Shown: piece by piece, positions 13,501-31,676 of the stretch
How positions within the stretch are numbered: the stretch's first letter is position 1
How the letters are laid out: every line of letters starts with the position of its first letter
Assembly (NCBI RefSeq): GCF_000283155.1
Contig: NW_004454193.1
Span: 9,113,944 to 9,177,943, forward strand
Reading direction: 5' to 3'
DNA length: 64,000 nt
DNA from: Ceratotherium simum simum
Taxonomy: Eukaryota; Chordata; Mammalia; Perissodactyla; Rhinocerotidae
Translations under genes and position numbers: made by a program
Notes under the pieces: model-generated
What the model was told of the DNA's origin: nothing
The model's input: the letters and a program-made list of their open reading frames with translations, nothing else
The model's database searches: none

Positions 13501-13696
13501 CTTCACCCTTGCCTCTTACCAGAGACTCATCCCCTAGCTCAGCCTCCTCAGGGGCCGTTTCAGGCTCCGGCTCTGGTTCTAGCCCCGTCTCTAGCTCCAG
13601 CTCTGACTGTGGGTCTCCCCCCTCCTCCTGCTCCATCTTGGTCTTCTGAGGGGTCGCTGGGGGCTGAGGCAGCACCTTCTGGATCCAGCCCAACAT
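4571..13696 (-). CDS. CNGB1: CNGB1, 5' part: rod cyclic nucleotide-gated channel beta subunit / GARP region (partial)
   Basis: CNGB1 encodes the beta subunit of the rod cGMP-gated channel; its N-terminus also forms the soluble GARP proteins of rod discs. Eleven coding exons are seen, listed in transcript order: 13520-13696, 10946-11003, 10585-10657, 9683-9800, 9540-9582, 9295-9331, 7582-7657, 7272-7311, 6747-6906, 5876-5951, 4571-4607. All have AG/GT borders and join in frame for 298 codons plus one base. The start ATG (13694-13696) gives [12 protein letters not shown]; the exon acceptor is just above it at 13704. Recognisable blocks are [10 protein letters not shown], an E/P-rich stretch (about residues 22-52) and four proline-containing repeats ending in PQP: residues 1-12, 107-123, 173-190 and 262-278. 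The cyclic-nucleotide-binding and channel domains are not in this window; their exons must lie left of base 1. The gene is broken only by the window edge. Close similarity to the remembered human protein supports the call. Confidence 0.95.
6185..6520 (+). mobile_element. LINE-1 3'-end fragment
   Basis: Contains the typical L1 ORF2 end and 3' UTR phrases: 'ggcccagcaactccatttcc', 'aatgtccaccaca' and 'aatggagtgctacgcagc'. It is 5'-truncated and lies in the CNGB1 intron between the exons at 6747 and 5951. Confidence 0.75.
8395..8570 (-). mobile_element. L2-like LINE 3' end
   Basis: The 'caggcactgtgctgggcgcc ... agtccctgcgctcaaggacc' text is the complement of a LINE L2 3' end, ancient and diverged. 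It is flanked by TGAA-rich short tandem repeats. Located in the CNGB1 intron between the exons at 9295 and 7657. Confidence 0.5.
8655..8770 (+). repeat. unassigned dispersed repeat, copy 2 of 4
   Basis: Shares 'ttagttagcaacat', 'tttctagcttctcttgaaaa' and 'ggatccggccaca' with the copies at 1590-1690, 10240-10345 and 57410-57490. Confidence 0.5.
9090..9210 (-). mobile_element. MIR SINE
   Basis: Complement of the MIR core: 'catcttgtggatgagaaaag' followed by 'gaggcaaattcaaggtcaca' and a 'cctgaacccaag' block. An ancient SINE in a CNGB1 intron. Confidence 0.6.
10240..10345 (+). repeat. unassigned dispersed repeat, copy 3 of 4
   Basis: Contains 'tttcatgtaaaagtctggat', 'ttctggcttt' and 'agctctggccacact', aligned end to end with the other three copies listed at 1590, 8655 and 57410. 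Confidence 0.5.
11440..12450. repeat. about 1 kb CA/TG-rich, purine-pyrimidine alternating repeat tract
   Basis: Degenerate repeats of units such as acatgtgcat, atacacac and gcacatatgc run for about 1 kb in the CNGB1 intron between coding exons at 13520 and 11003. Most of the tract alternates purine and pyrimidine, the pattern that favours Z-DNA. It produces long Met/Cys/His/Val-rich open frames on both strands that are artefacts of the repeat. Confidence 0.85.
13180..13370. mobile_element. old hAT-like DNA transposon remnant
   Basis: Contains 'gtaaataaagttttactgga' followed by 'acacaacca' and 'gtctatggct', a pattern repeated widely in mammalian genomes and usually ascribed to a hAT-type MER element. 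The subfamily is not assigned. It ends about 150 bases from the first coding exon of CNGB1. Confidence 0.5.
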
Positions 13697-13826
13697 CCTG
13701 GCACCTGTAAGGGGCAGAATCCTTAGGCCTCCACAGAGTGCTCACAGTTGTTCCCACCATTTGGGGGTCACTTTTGTGGGTTACATATTTCCCTTTTCTC
13801 TCATCATCTTTAAAAATATTTTTGCA

Positions 13827-14029
13827 CGGCCGGCCCCGTGGCTTGGCGGTTAAGTGCGCGCGCTCCGCTGCTGGCGGCCAGGGTTCGGATCCGGGCGCGC
13901 ACCGACACGCCGCTTCTCCGGCCATGCTGAGGCCGCGTCCCACATACAGCAACTAGAAGGATGTGCAGCTATGACGTACAACTATCTACTGGGGCTTTGG
14001 GGGAAAAAAATAAATAAAATTAAAAAATA
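13827..14029 (+). mobile_element. ERE1-type SINE
   Basis: Plus-strand element starting 'cggccggccccgtggcttgg', with the tRNA B-box-like 'ggttcggatcc', ending in 'ggggctttggggg' and an A/T-rich tail. A direct repeat of about 12 bases ending 'tatttttgca' flanks it at about 13814-13826 and 14029-14041. Confidence 0.9.
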
Positions 14030-14034
14030 TATAT

Positions 14035-14300
14035 TTTTGCAATTATACCTCCAGTTATGCCTTCTAGAAATACTCAAGCCCACGAACATATGCATATAAA
14101 GAGGTTGGTCACAACGGTGTTATAGCAAAAGATGAAAAACAGCCAAACAGACATCAATAGGAGACTGGTTATTGCAAAGTACCTAAATGTTCATTTGTAA
14201 GAGGGGCACATATTAAATAAACTACAAGACACCCGATAATGGAATATTATGGAACCATTAAAAAAAAGTAGATCTATTTGAACTAACATGGAAAGATGTA
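14035..14300 (+). mobile_element. LINE-1 3'-end fragment
   Basis: Text such as 'gacatcaataggagactggt' and 'ataatggaatattatggaac' is typical of the L1 ORF2 end. It hosts the ERE insertion just upstream. It lies between the first coding exon of CNGB1 and its promoter. Confidence 0.7.
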
Positions 14301-14309
14301 CTTGCTCTA

Positions 14310-14480
14310 GACTCCAGTCACAAGCAAATCAGTTAAACTTTCCATGCCTCAGTTTGCTTTTCTGTTAAATGGGGATATTAATAGTACCTACCTCATGGGG
14401 GTGATGGTGAGGAAAAAATAAACTGATAAGAACAGTGACTGACACACCCTGAGAGCTTAATAAATGTTGGCTGTGACTAT
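14310..14480 (+). mobile_element. MIR SINE
   Basis: Reads 'gcctcagtttgcttttctgt', 'taaatggggatattaatagt' and 'acctacctcat', and ends 'gcttaataaatgttggctgt', the MIR order on the plus strand. Confidence 0.75.
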
Positions 14481-14640
14481 TATTTGGTGTCAAGCAAAAA
14501 TGCTTGTTGTGGAATATCATGTTCAGCATAACCCCATTATACATTTTTAAAAATACATCATAAGTAACATATGAATGGAAAATCTGTTTTGTTTAGTATA
14601 AGATAAAATTAACCTATTTTTATGATTAAAAAATTTTAAG

Positions 14641-14875
14641 GGGCCGGCCCGGTGGCGCAAGTGGGTAAGTGCACGCTCCACTGCAGCGGCCCAGGGTTCG
14701 CCAGTTCGGATCCTGGGAGCACACCAACGCACTGCTTGGCTAGCCATGCTGTGGCGGCGTCCCATATAAAGTGGAGGACGATGGGCATGGATGTTAGCCC
14801 AGGGCCAGTCTTCCTCAGCAAAAAAAGAGGAGGATTGGCAGATGTTAGCACAGGGCTGATCTCCTCACAAAAAAA
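14641..14875 (+). mobile_element. ERE2-type SINE
   Basis: Starts 'gggccggcccggtggcgcaa' and contains the two related 'gatgttagcc...cagggc' blocks that mark the longer ERE subfamily. Flanked by an A/T-rich duplication ending 'ttttaag' at 14640 and 14890. Confidence 0.88.
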
Positions 14876-15599
14876 AAATTTTTTTTTAAGATAAAATGAC
14901 AGTTAAACCCCTTTTTCGTGGTTTACTGTGATATTTCAGCCCTACCATATATGGGTTCAGTTTCTGGCATCATTTATCTTCTGTGAATGGGGAGCCCCTG
15001 ACCGTATGATCAAATCCCTGTGGGATGGCCTGGCCCAGCAGGCACACACAGGTCAGTGTACGCAAACTCCCAGCCCTAAAGGGGCCCGTCTGATGCAATG
15101 CCCAACACACTGTGTCCCCCACCCACTCCCCAGCCACAGGCAGCTAAGGCATTGGTAGAGTGCTTCTCCATCCCTCCTCTGCCAGGGACCCCGGCCCCAG
15201 GCTGAAAAGGGCAGGCCCGGGGCCCAGGATCCCTGCCCCCATGCCCAGCTCCCCGCAGCCCCTGGCCGTGCTGCCTGCCCTTCTACTCACAGCTCTGACT
15301 CTGTCCCTGCCTTGGCCTCAGCAGCCCAACTCCTCCTATGACAGGCTGTGTGGGGGACAGGGATCTGGGTGCGGAGTCAGATCCCTGGCTCAGCCTCCAA
15401 AAAGGTGAACTTGGGCCAGAGATGACCCCTCTGGTCTTCCATTTCCCTGTTGGGTGGGGGGTGTAGACACAGCCATTACCAAGGTCGGTAGAGCCCAAGG
15501 GCACACGTTTAGGATGGCAGATTCTGCCGACCCCGGCCAGCCACAGGCAGCCCCGTCAGCCCCCTCTGAGCTAAGTGCTCCGCACCCATGATCGCACTC

Positions 15600-15790
15600 G
15601 TCCTCATTCTCACCACCAGTAAAACAAGTTTGCATCACCACTTTGCAGCTGAGGAAATGGAGGCACAGAGAGGTCAATAGACTTGCCCAAAGTGACACAG
15701 CCAGCAAGTGGCCAAGCCGAGTCTGCACTCAGGTCTGTCTGACTCCACAAGTCCCACATCTACCCCCCGTGGTGCTAATGTTTGCCCAGG
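15600..15790 (-). mobile_element. MIR SINE
   Basis: Complement of MIR: 'cagctgaggaaatggaggca', 'cttgcccaaagtgacacagc', then 'gtctgtctgactcca'. Upstream intron of CNGB1. Confidence 0.75.
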
Positions 15791-16039
15791 GTTGGCTTCT
15801 TCTGCAGGCCAGTCCTACAAACCCTTTCCCAGCCGTCAGCCACTCTGGCTTGTGTCTCTGAACTTTCTGGAAATGACTAGGGAAGCCTTCCCTGCTACCA
15901 AATTTTCTTCTTCTCCTAGATCCAGCCGTTTCCTCCTAGATGGAGACATTTACAGGTCCCTCCCATCTTTTTGCCATGTCCCTGCTGACTCCACATTGAG
16001 GGAGGCTCAGGCGGGAAGGGGGATCTGAGGGGGGCAGCC

Positions 16040-16205
16040 CAGGGCAACTATGGAGCTTGGACCACCAGCCTTTTCAGAATCTTCTGGGAGACTGGTGAAC
16101 ATACAGATTCCTAGGCCCCTCAAAACCCCTAGAGGGACCTGGAATCTGCATTTCACAAGCTGCCCTGAAGATTCTGATGCACAATAAGATTTGAGCCCAC
16201 AGGGG
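16040..16205 (+). mobile_element. MER5-like hAT-Charlie remnant
   Basis: Follows the MER5 layout: 'cttggaccaccagc', 'gggagactggtgaac', 'ggaatctgcatttcac' and 'gattctgatgcac'. It sits just inside the first CNGB1 intron. Confidence 0.65.
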
Positions 16206-16326
16206 GAGAGGGAAGCCCCAGGTTTCCCAGCCTTGCCCAGTTCTCCATGTCTAAATGCCTTGCTAGAAGGAGAGCATGGGGATCCCATCAGGGTCCCACC
16301 AAGCCCCCACCTCACCCTGAGTTACC

Positions 16327-16450
16327 TGCTTGGATGCTGACCACCAGCCAGGAATTGCCTTCTCCCTGCCACTCGCAGCTGGCCTCTCAGACACAGAGGA
16401 TTAATCGGCGGCAGCTGGGACGTGTGCAAAGGATTAGCAGGTGCAGAACG
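16327..16450 (-). promoter_or_regulatory. CNGB1: probable CNGB1 noncoding exon 1 and proximal promoter
   Basis: A good minus-strand donor (AGCAG then gtaact) ends a candidate noncoding exon at 16327, with donor bases from 16325 downward. About 72 and 105 bases upstream on the minus strand are two GGATTA motifs (16398-16403, the first forming a GGATTAATC overlap, and 16431-16436), the core recognised by CRX/OTX2 in photoreceptor promoters. A TGCTGA half-site like that bound by NRL lies at 16335-16340. The distance to the TEPP start (about 5 kb) fits the human arrangement. The transcription start itself cannot be read from the sequence. Confidence 0.55.
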
Positions 16451-17079
16451 GGTGGGGAGGTGGCGGTGGAAGAGAGGAGGTTGATGCTCAGGGAGCCAGC
16501 AGCAACCTCCAGGGGCCAGCAGGGATCTGGGCCCCAGGGAAAGAGCTCCACGTGGCCCATGTTTGGGGCACCATGGGTCGCTTAGGAACCTGCCCAGCTA
16601 CCAGGGGTCCAGCTCCCCGCGGAGTGGCTGCTGGGAGAATAACAGCTTGGAGTCCCCACGTGGTTCTGGGAGACTCCTCGAGGTGGCAGGGCCTCGTCAG
16701 CTCTCGGGCAGAGTGGCAGGAGGCACACCCCAGCTCTCCAGCCCCAATGCTGGGACTCAAACAGATTCTCTCTAGCCCAGAGTCTTCAGCAGGTTGGGCG
16801 GGGTCTCAGCAGCCTTGAACTCTGCCAGAACAGCCGTGGTCCCAGGGCTGGGCTTTTAGGAAGGATCCAAAGACTGACAGATGACTGACTGTGTGTGAGC
16901 CGGCCCCTGAACTGAGGTCAGACTCTGGAGGGGAGACAGAGATCTCAGGGAAGAGGGCACGAGGGACAAAGGCCCAGTGAAGAGGGGCTCAGTGAGGTGA
17001 CTGGACTTGGGTAGGGGTGGGGTAGTGGACTGTTCAGCAAAGGGGCAGGGACTTGACCTAATCGTCTACAACATTTCCC
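16451..17079. other. CNGB1-TEPP intergenic DNA, no gene seen
   Basis: GC-rich unique sequence with no coding pattern that I can support. This may include distal CNGB1 regulatory DNA. Confidence 0.5.
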
Positions 17080-18560
17080 AAGCTCTTCCTCTGTGCCCAG
17101 CAGTGTGCCAGCTTGAGCACACTGAGCGAGCCAGGCATAGGAGCTGCCCTCATGGAGCTTACATGCCACTGGAGGAGGCAGAAATAAAAAAGATTAATGA
17201 TGAATAAAGAACTATTGCAAACTACGCTGAGCGCCATGAGAGAAACAGAGGGCAGAGACGTGTGAGCGGTGGTGGGGAGAAAGGGGTAGGCCGGCCTCTA
17301 TGAAGAGGTCAATATTGGAGCTAAGACTTGAAGAGCAAGATCTGAGTGACCAGTAGTCTAGGCAGAGGACGCTGCCAGGGTAAAGGTCCTGAGGGTGGAA
17401 GGAGTTTGATGCCTCTGAGGAACAGAGAGGGGGCTGGACCTGAGACCTGACAGAGCAGGGGCTTAGTGAGTGTGGGGGAGAGTGGCGGAGATGAGGTCCA
17501 GAGGTGGGAGGAGCCAGATCAGTAGGCCTGTAGGTCGTGGTAAGGAGTTTGTGTTTTAGTTGACGGACCGTGGAAGCCCGGGATGGCTTTGAACAGGAGG
17601 CAGACACGATCTGCGCGGCTGCTGTGTAGAGGGCAGCTGTGGAGGCAGGAAACGGGTCAGGAGGCTGCAAACGGACAAACCAATTTGTGGTTGATGACCC
17701 CTGGGCTCTCCTTCCTGTGCCAGACCTCTGATATCAAATCCCCCAAGGCAACTGGTGTGGGAGAATGTTCCTACTGCCAGCAGGGCCCAGCACCAATGGC
17801 AGAGCTCAGTGAACAGTGAGCTCTTCCGCAGCGGTGGCCTGTGTCCTCTGTGGTATTCCCCCCTTGCCTCTGGCTTGACGGAGGCCAGTGCAGAGACAAC
17901 GGGGCTTCCACTAGGCGGGTGGCAGTAGACAGAGAGAGAAAGGGGAGGGAAAGGAAAAGGGAGGTGTTGAGGGTGCTCAGCTTGGGCAACTGGGTGGCAG
18001 GTGGTGCCATTTACCGAAAAGAGGAAGCCCGGGGTTGGGGGTGGGTGAGAGGAAGAGCTTTGTGGGGGAAATCATGGACTCTACTTTGTTAAGATGCCTG
18101 AGAGACATCCAAGTGGAAATGTGCAGGGTGTGTGTGTGTGTGTGTGTGTCTGGAGCCTGGGGAGAGGTGGACTGGAAACATTTTGGAGGCATCAGCTCAG
18201 CTTGTAGATGATGCTTAAAGCCACAAGACTGATTGAAATCACCTGGGAAATCTAACCTAATTAAAGAGAGGAGGACCAAAGATGGCACCTGGAACCCTCT
18301 GGCACATTCCGAGGTTGGGAAAAGGAGGAGGAGCTAGTGAAGGAGACTGAGAGAGCCGCTAGGGAGGGAGGAGGAGAGTGAAGAAGAGGGTGCTGCTCCC
18401 AGAGACGAATGAGTGTGTTAGGGGAGGAGTGGGTGGGACCACTGTGTGAGCTGGGCTTGACCTGTGCCCCTGGCTTGTGCAACCTGGAGGCAGTGGGTCC
18501 CCTGGGGAGTGGGCTAAGTCAGATGGGCCGGGGTGAAGAGTAATGGGCTCTGGGGTCAGG
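17080..18560 (-). mobile_element. LINE L2 with decayed reverse transcriptase
   Basis: Minus-strand translation shows scraps of a CR1/L2-type reverse transcriptase around 17990-18290 (an ISTWMS-like block and a GFKHHL block next to the catalytic region), with many stops. The same element type recurs at 22110-22890 and 53380-55035. A (GT) run at 18128-18151 interrupts it. Confidence 0.65.
18128..18151. repeat. (GT)n microsatellite
   Basis: About eleven GT units inside the L2 remnant. Confidence 0.85.
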
Positions 18561-18844
18561 AAAACGAACAAACCTCAGCCACACACCAGTTTGGATGACT
18601 CTCGTGTGCACATATATGGAGAGAAAGACCCCAATGATCCAAGTATACAAAGTTCAAAAAGGGCAAAATTAGCCTGCCTTGTCTGTGGTTGCAAACATAG
18701 GTAGGAAAGCTATGAAGAAAGCAGTGGTTATACTGTGGGGTAGGAGGGTGGTTCCCTCTGGCAGGGGGTTGGGATTTGGGACTGGGAAGGGGTACGTGGA
18801 GCCTTTTAGGGGCTGGCAGGGGCCTATTTCTTGCTTTATTTAGC

Positions 18845-19445
18845 TGGCATCAAATTTTTAAAACAACTTTATTGAAGTATAATTTATATGGTGTAAAATT
18901 CACCCGTTTTAAGTGTAAAATGATTTTTAGTAAATTGACTGAGCTATGTAACCAGCAGCATCTTAGTTTTAGAACATTTCCATCACCCCAACAAGATCCC
19001 TCACTAGAGTCCCTCCCCACTCCCGCCCCCAGCCGCAGGCAACCACTAATCTGCTTTCTGTCTCTAAAGATTTGCCTTTTCTGGACATTTTATAAAAATG
19101 GATCATATACTATGTGAGGGGTTTTTGTGTCTGATTTCTTTCATTTAGCATAATGTTTTTGAGGATCATCCACATTGTAGCATGCATCAGTACTTCATTT
19201 CTTTTTAATTCCCGAGTCTTCCATGGCATAGATATACCACAGTCTGTTTATTTATCCACTAGTCAATGGACACTGGGTTTGTTTCCACTTTTAGGCTATT
19301 ATAAGTAATGCTGCCATGAACATTAGCATGCTAGTCTTCATGTGGACATACACTTTCATTTCTCTTGGGAAGATTCCCAGGAGTGGAATTGCTGGGTCGT
19401 ATGGTAAATTTATGTTTCACGTTTTAAGAAACTGCTAAACTCTTT
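18845..19445 (-). mobile_element. LINE-1 3'-end fragment
   Basis: Complement of an L1 3' end: 'ggaattgctgggtcgtatgg' and 'catggcatagatataccac' are characteristic, and 'tttattgaagtataattta' marks the 3' UTR side. Intergenic between CNGB1 and TEPP. Confidence 0.75.
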
Positions 19446-27817
<8,372 letters not shown>

Positions 27818-27933
27818 TCTGTGAAAAGGAGGCCGATCCTCTGGCTGCTGGACCGTGCCACCTCAGGTTCCCCAGCAGGACAGAGAGTGTATGGTGGCAC
27901 CACCCATCTCCCTTAGAGTTCAGCCTGACTGGA

Positions 27934-27939
27934 AATAAA
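27934..27939 (+). terminator. TEPP: TEPP polyadenylation signal
   Basis: AATAAA 117 bases after the stop codon, followed by a GT-rich tract ('gtgtgcgtgtgtgtgtatgt', 27981 onward), the usual downstream element. Confidence 0.75.
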
Positions 27940-27969
27940 CCTAATGCTCCCACAGGGAGGCACCAGGCC

Positions 27970-30900
27970 CTTGTGCAAGTGCGTGTGCGTGTGTGTGTAT
28001 GTGTGTGTGTGTGTTGCAGGGGCTGGGACAGGGTCAGGACCTCAGGATAACAACTCCTGGAGGACTGGTGGGGGGCTGGAGAAAGATGTCTGGTGACCCC
28101 AGATAGACAGTCAGGGTCTAAGCCCCAAGGCCCAGCCGGAGGTGAGGTGCAGAGGCAGGCCTGGGAATTGGGTTTTCCTTGTGCCCCCGTCCCCTGCTTG
28201 CAGCCCCATGACCAAGTCCCCTCCACCTCAGCCTCTGAACTTGAGCCCTAAAGAGAAAAGAGGGGGTTCAAAAGGGGTTTTTAGACACCTCTCTCAGTCC
28301 TCGCCATACCGGTGTACTCTGGGGGCTTCCCTGGGCCCGGGATCCCCCTGAAGAGGTGGAGGCAGGCTCTGGCCAGGCCTATGGCCTCTATTCCCTGTGA
28401 AGTAGCAGAGTGTAGAAGTAAGATGAGGTGCCTGAGCCCACTCAGAGAAGAAAGTTTCCTGCTCCCCAAGGCACAGCCAACGAATATAGCGTGTAAGCAA
28501 AAAGTTGTCTGCTCTATCCACGTGGCTTCAGGACTAGCCCTCCTCTGCCCACTGATGTACAGAGACGAAGGCATGATGTCCTGGGAACAGCCATGGGCAC
28601 TCCTGGGCCAGGCCCAGAATAACCCCACTCAAAAGGGCTAAGGAAGAGTGTCTCCAGCGTGGTCAGGGGGTTAGAGCAGCCAGCATCAGCTGGCGCTTAG
28701 CCCCCCGACCTTCCAGATACCCCATCCCCACCCACCGTGGTCAGTCTGCAAGGACAGACCCAGATCAAGATAATAGTCACCAAGCTCAAAAATTGTCTGA
28801 AAAGGACTTCTGGTGCTTCGATCTGGGGCCTCAGGGATCCATCAACCTTTCAAAATTATGTGCAAAACCATATGTCTACCCACGTGCATTTTCCATGGAA
28901 AGGCTCCTTGTTTCCATCAGATTCTCAGGAAAGTCAATGCCCACAAAAGTTAGGAAACTTACATCTCCATCCCCTTCCACTAATATTTACTGAGCACCCA
29001 GTGAGTGCAAGCCAGGTCTCAGGTCTCTCAGAAGGAATTTAAAGAATAATACCAGCCCCTCACTCTGGACCCTGTGTTACACTGTTCAGAATACATTGTC
29101 ATATGACCCATTGTCTCCTCCAGGCCTCACATCCCATAAGCACCCTGGAAAGTGAGCAGAACCAATGCTACCCTATTTCACAGATGGGAAAACTGAACCC
29201 CAGATCAGGGAAGTCATTAGCCTCCAGCCAAAACCAGAAACAGGACTCAAAGCAAGTCTCAGCACTGCCACAGTGTTCACATATAGTTTGTGCTCAATAT
29301 TAGTAGAATCAATTATTTCCCAGAATGGGGGTCTTTCATTCAACCTTGGGTAATAAACAAGGAGATGAGTTGTGTTGTCTGATATGCAGACAGAGCCTGC
29401 CTTACAGTCCTGAGGCTGATTTTAATTTCTTTTAGGGGCGGACGTAACAATCATTACCCTTACTCTGAGGTGAGAGACCATGGTATCTGTCTCTCTGTCC
29501 TCAAGTACGGGGCTCTGCTGACAATAGGGGAGGACACAGGAGCGTGGGGAGGAGCAGATGGGAAGTAGAGAGCAGAGCCCAGAGCCCCTTCCTCCTCAGG
29601 GCCTGTTGAGGAGGTACCAGCCTTGTGCCATCTTATGCAGGACGAGGCCCTTTCCTCCAAGCCCAGCAGGCAGTCCACCTGGCTTGAACTGTGGGAAGCC
29701 ATTGGCAGAGCCCCTGGAGTGTCAAAGCCACACACTGCAGCCCTAAGTGCCCCCTCCAACATAGCAGCTCAGAGAAGAGATGGATTTGCCCAAGGCTCAC
29801 AGCAGGGACACTGGAGACCTGGCCTGTGTGAGACTGGGGACAGCGGGAGAACGTACTGAAGCATGCCAGAGGGAATCAAGTGCCCGGGAGTTTTTTCCTG
29901 GCCCTGCTTCCTTGACGCTGAATAACTGGGCAAGTCCCTCTGAGAACTTGGCCCTGCAGACATTCGAGGCCTCGCCAGGCCCCGTGCTGGGTGCTGGATG
30001 CCGGAGGGACACAGACCAGATGCCATCCCTGCCTTTGAGGCGCTTCCAATACAGTAGGAGAGAGGCAGGCCCAGCTGATTCAAACCTGAGAGCAGAAGGG
30101 GAGAATGTGGGCACACCGAAGCCATGTTCCTCGAGCCCAAGGTGCCATGAATGGTAACCCACACCAGCAATCTGTTTAGGTTCTGGCCCACCAGTTGTAC
30201 ACTGAATCCTGACTTCCTAGATATAAAAATGCATGCCCAGGAATAAAGGCAATGCAGAGTAGATGAGCATTAACAAGCCTGACTGAGTATACACTTTCCA
30301 TTTTTAAGTGCAAGGCAATGTATTAAGCACTTTGCAGGCCCCATAAGATGGGTGATTTTAGACCCACTTTACAGATGATGAAATGGACTCAGGGAGGTTC
30401 AGTGGCTGGCCCAAGGTCACACAGCTGGGGATTGGCAGAGCTGGGAAATGAAGCCAGGCTGCCTGACCCCTGAGCCTGTGGCTACCACACTTTGTTGCCT
30501 TCCTGCTATGAGAGAGATGCAAGCCAAGAGTGGGGAGGAAATCAGGGGGGCTTCCTGGGGGGTGAGGACATTTGACTAGGGCTTAGAGGAAGGAGAAGAT
30601 GTTCCACCAGAAAGCTCTCTTGGAGTTGCTGGCGGTGGCAGAGTCTGCAGGTTGCGAATCTCACCAAGAGGCCAAGAGATGGAAAGAAGCTCCACCCCTG
30701 CCCACCTGGGCCACTGTCTCCTGGCCTGGAAGTCTCCTCAGCCTGGGAGGGGGGCTCTTTGTTCATCATAAATAGATCACATTAGAAATCCTCCCTGTGG
30801 CACCTGCCTTGGAGACAGCCCAGTCTCCGTGGCCTCACCTCCAGGCCTTCCTGGCCTAACCCCAATCCACTGCCCTGGCCCTGGGCCTCAACGCATTACA

Positions 30901-31415
30901 CTAACACAAACCCCACCACCAGCCTGCTTGCTGTGCCAGCACCCCCAGACTCTTGTCTGCCTCCTAACTTTTGTTCAAAGCCTTCATTCCCCCTGAAATG
31001 CTTCCCTGTCTCTTCCTACCCAAATCCCACCCTTTCTTCCAGGCAGCCCTCTCTCAAGGCCTCCCTTTTCCCCCTATTCTTCCCCAAGATTATGTATAGG
31101 ACAGGGACTATAGCTGTTTCTGGGGACTAACCCATAGCCTCTGGCCCACAGGAGGCTCTCAGGAAATACTGCACTTGCCAGCTTCTCTTATCTCTCTAAG
31201 TGGACGTGGGGCTCAGGAATGGGGCCTGGGGCCTCCCAGAACCAACACACAGATCTGGACTAAATGAAACAACTACTACAATAGTAGTTGTGTTTATTAC
31301 AAAGAAACACACAAAACATACATCCTCACTCAGGGGCTGGCAATGGGGGAGGATCAGGGATGGGGTAAGGTTCCTAGCTGAGGGAGGGGTGGAGTGAGGG
31401 TCAGAGAGGACTCTT
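27970..31415. other. TEPP-ZNF319 intergenic DNA, left part
   Basis: No gene seen. It holds a GT microsatellite (27977-28016) and MIR copies on the minus strand at about 29090-29260 and 30300-30490, recognisable by 'acagatgggaaaactgaacc' and 'ggcccaaggtcacacagctg'. The 100-140-codon open frames here are unsupported. Confidence 0.6.
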
Positions 31416-31666
31416 CTTTTTTTTTTTTGTGAGGAAGATCAGCCCTGAGCTAACATCTATTGCCAATCCTCCTCCTTTTTTTCCCTTTTCTCCCCAAAGC
31501 CCCAGCAGATAGCGTCATAGTTGCACATCCTTCTAGTTGCTGTATGTGGGACGCGGCCTCACCATGGCCGGAGAAGTGGTGCGTTGGTGCGCGCCCGGGA
31601 TCCGAACCCGGGCCACCAGCAGCAGAGCACGCGCAGTTAACTGCCAAGCCCCCGAGGCGGCCCAGG
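31416..31666 (-). mobile_element. ERE2-type SINE
   Basis: Minus-strand element with a T-run, 'gaggaagatcagccctgagc' and a tRNA-like head ending 'cgaggcggccc'. A 10-bp target-site duplication, GAGGACTCTT, flanks it at 31406-31415 and 31667-31676. Confidence 0.9.
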
Positions 31667-31676
31667 GAGGACTCTT

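Noticed and set aside
13827..14029. tRNA gene suggested by A- and B-box-like sequences
   Set aside because: These belong to the tRNA-derived head of an ERE SINE with a tail and target-site duplication, as do the similar hits at the other EREs.
29769..30191. Overlapping frames of 121-140 codons between TEPP and ZNF319
   Set aside because: No domain, no splice context and no known gene at this place in related genomes; the frames occur on both strands at once, as chance GC-rich frames do.
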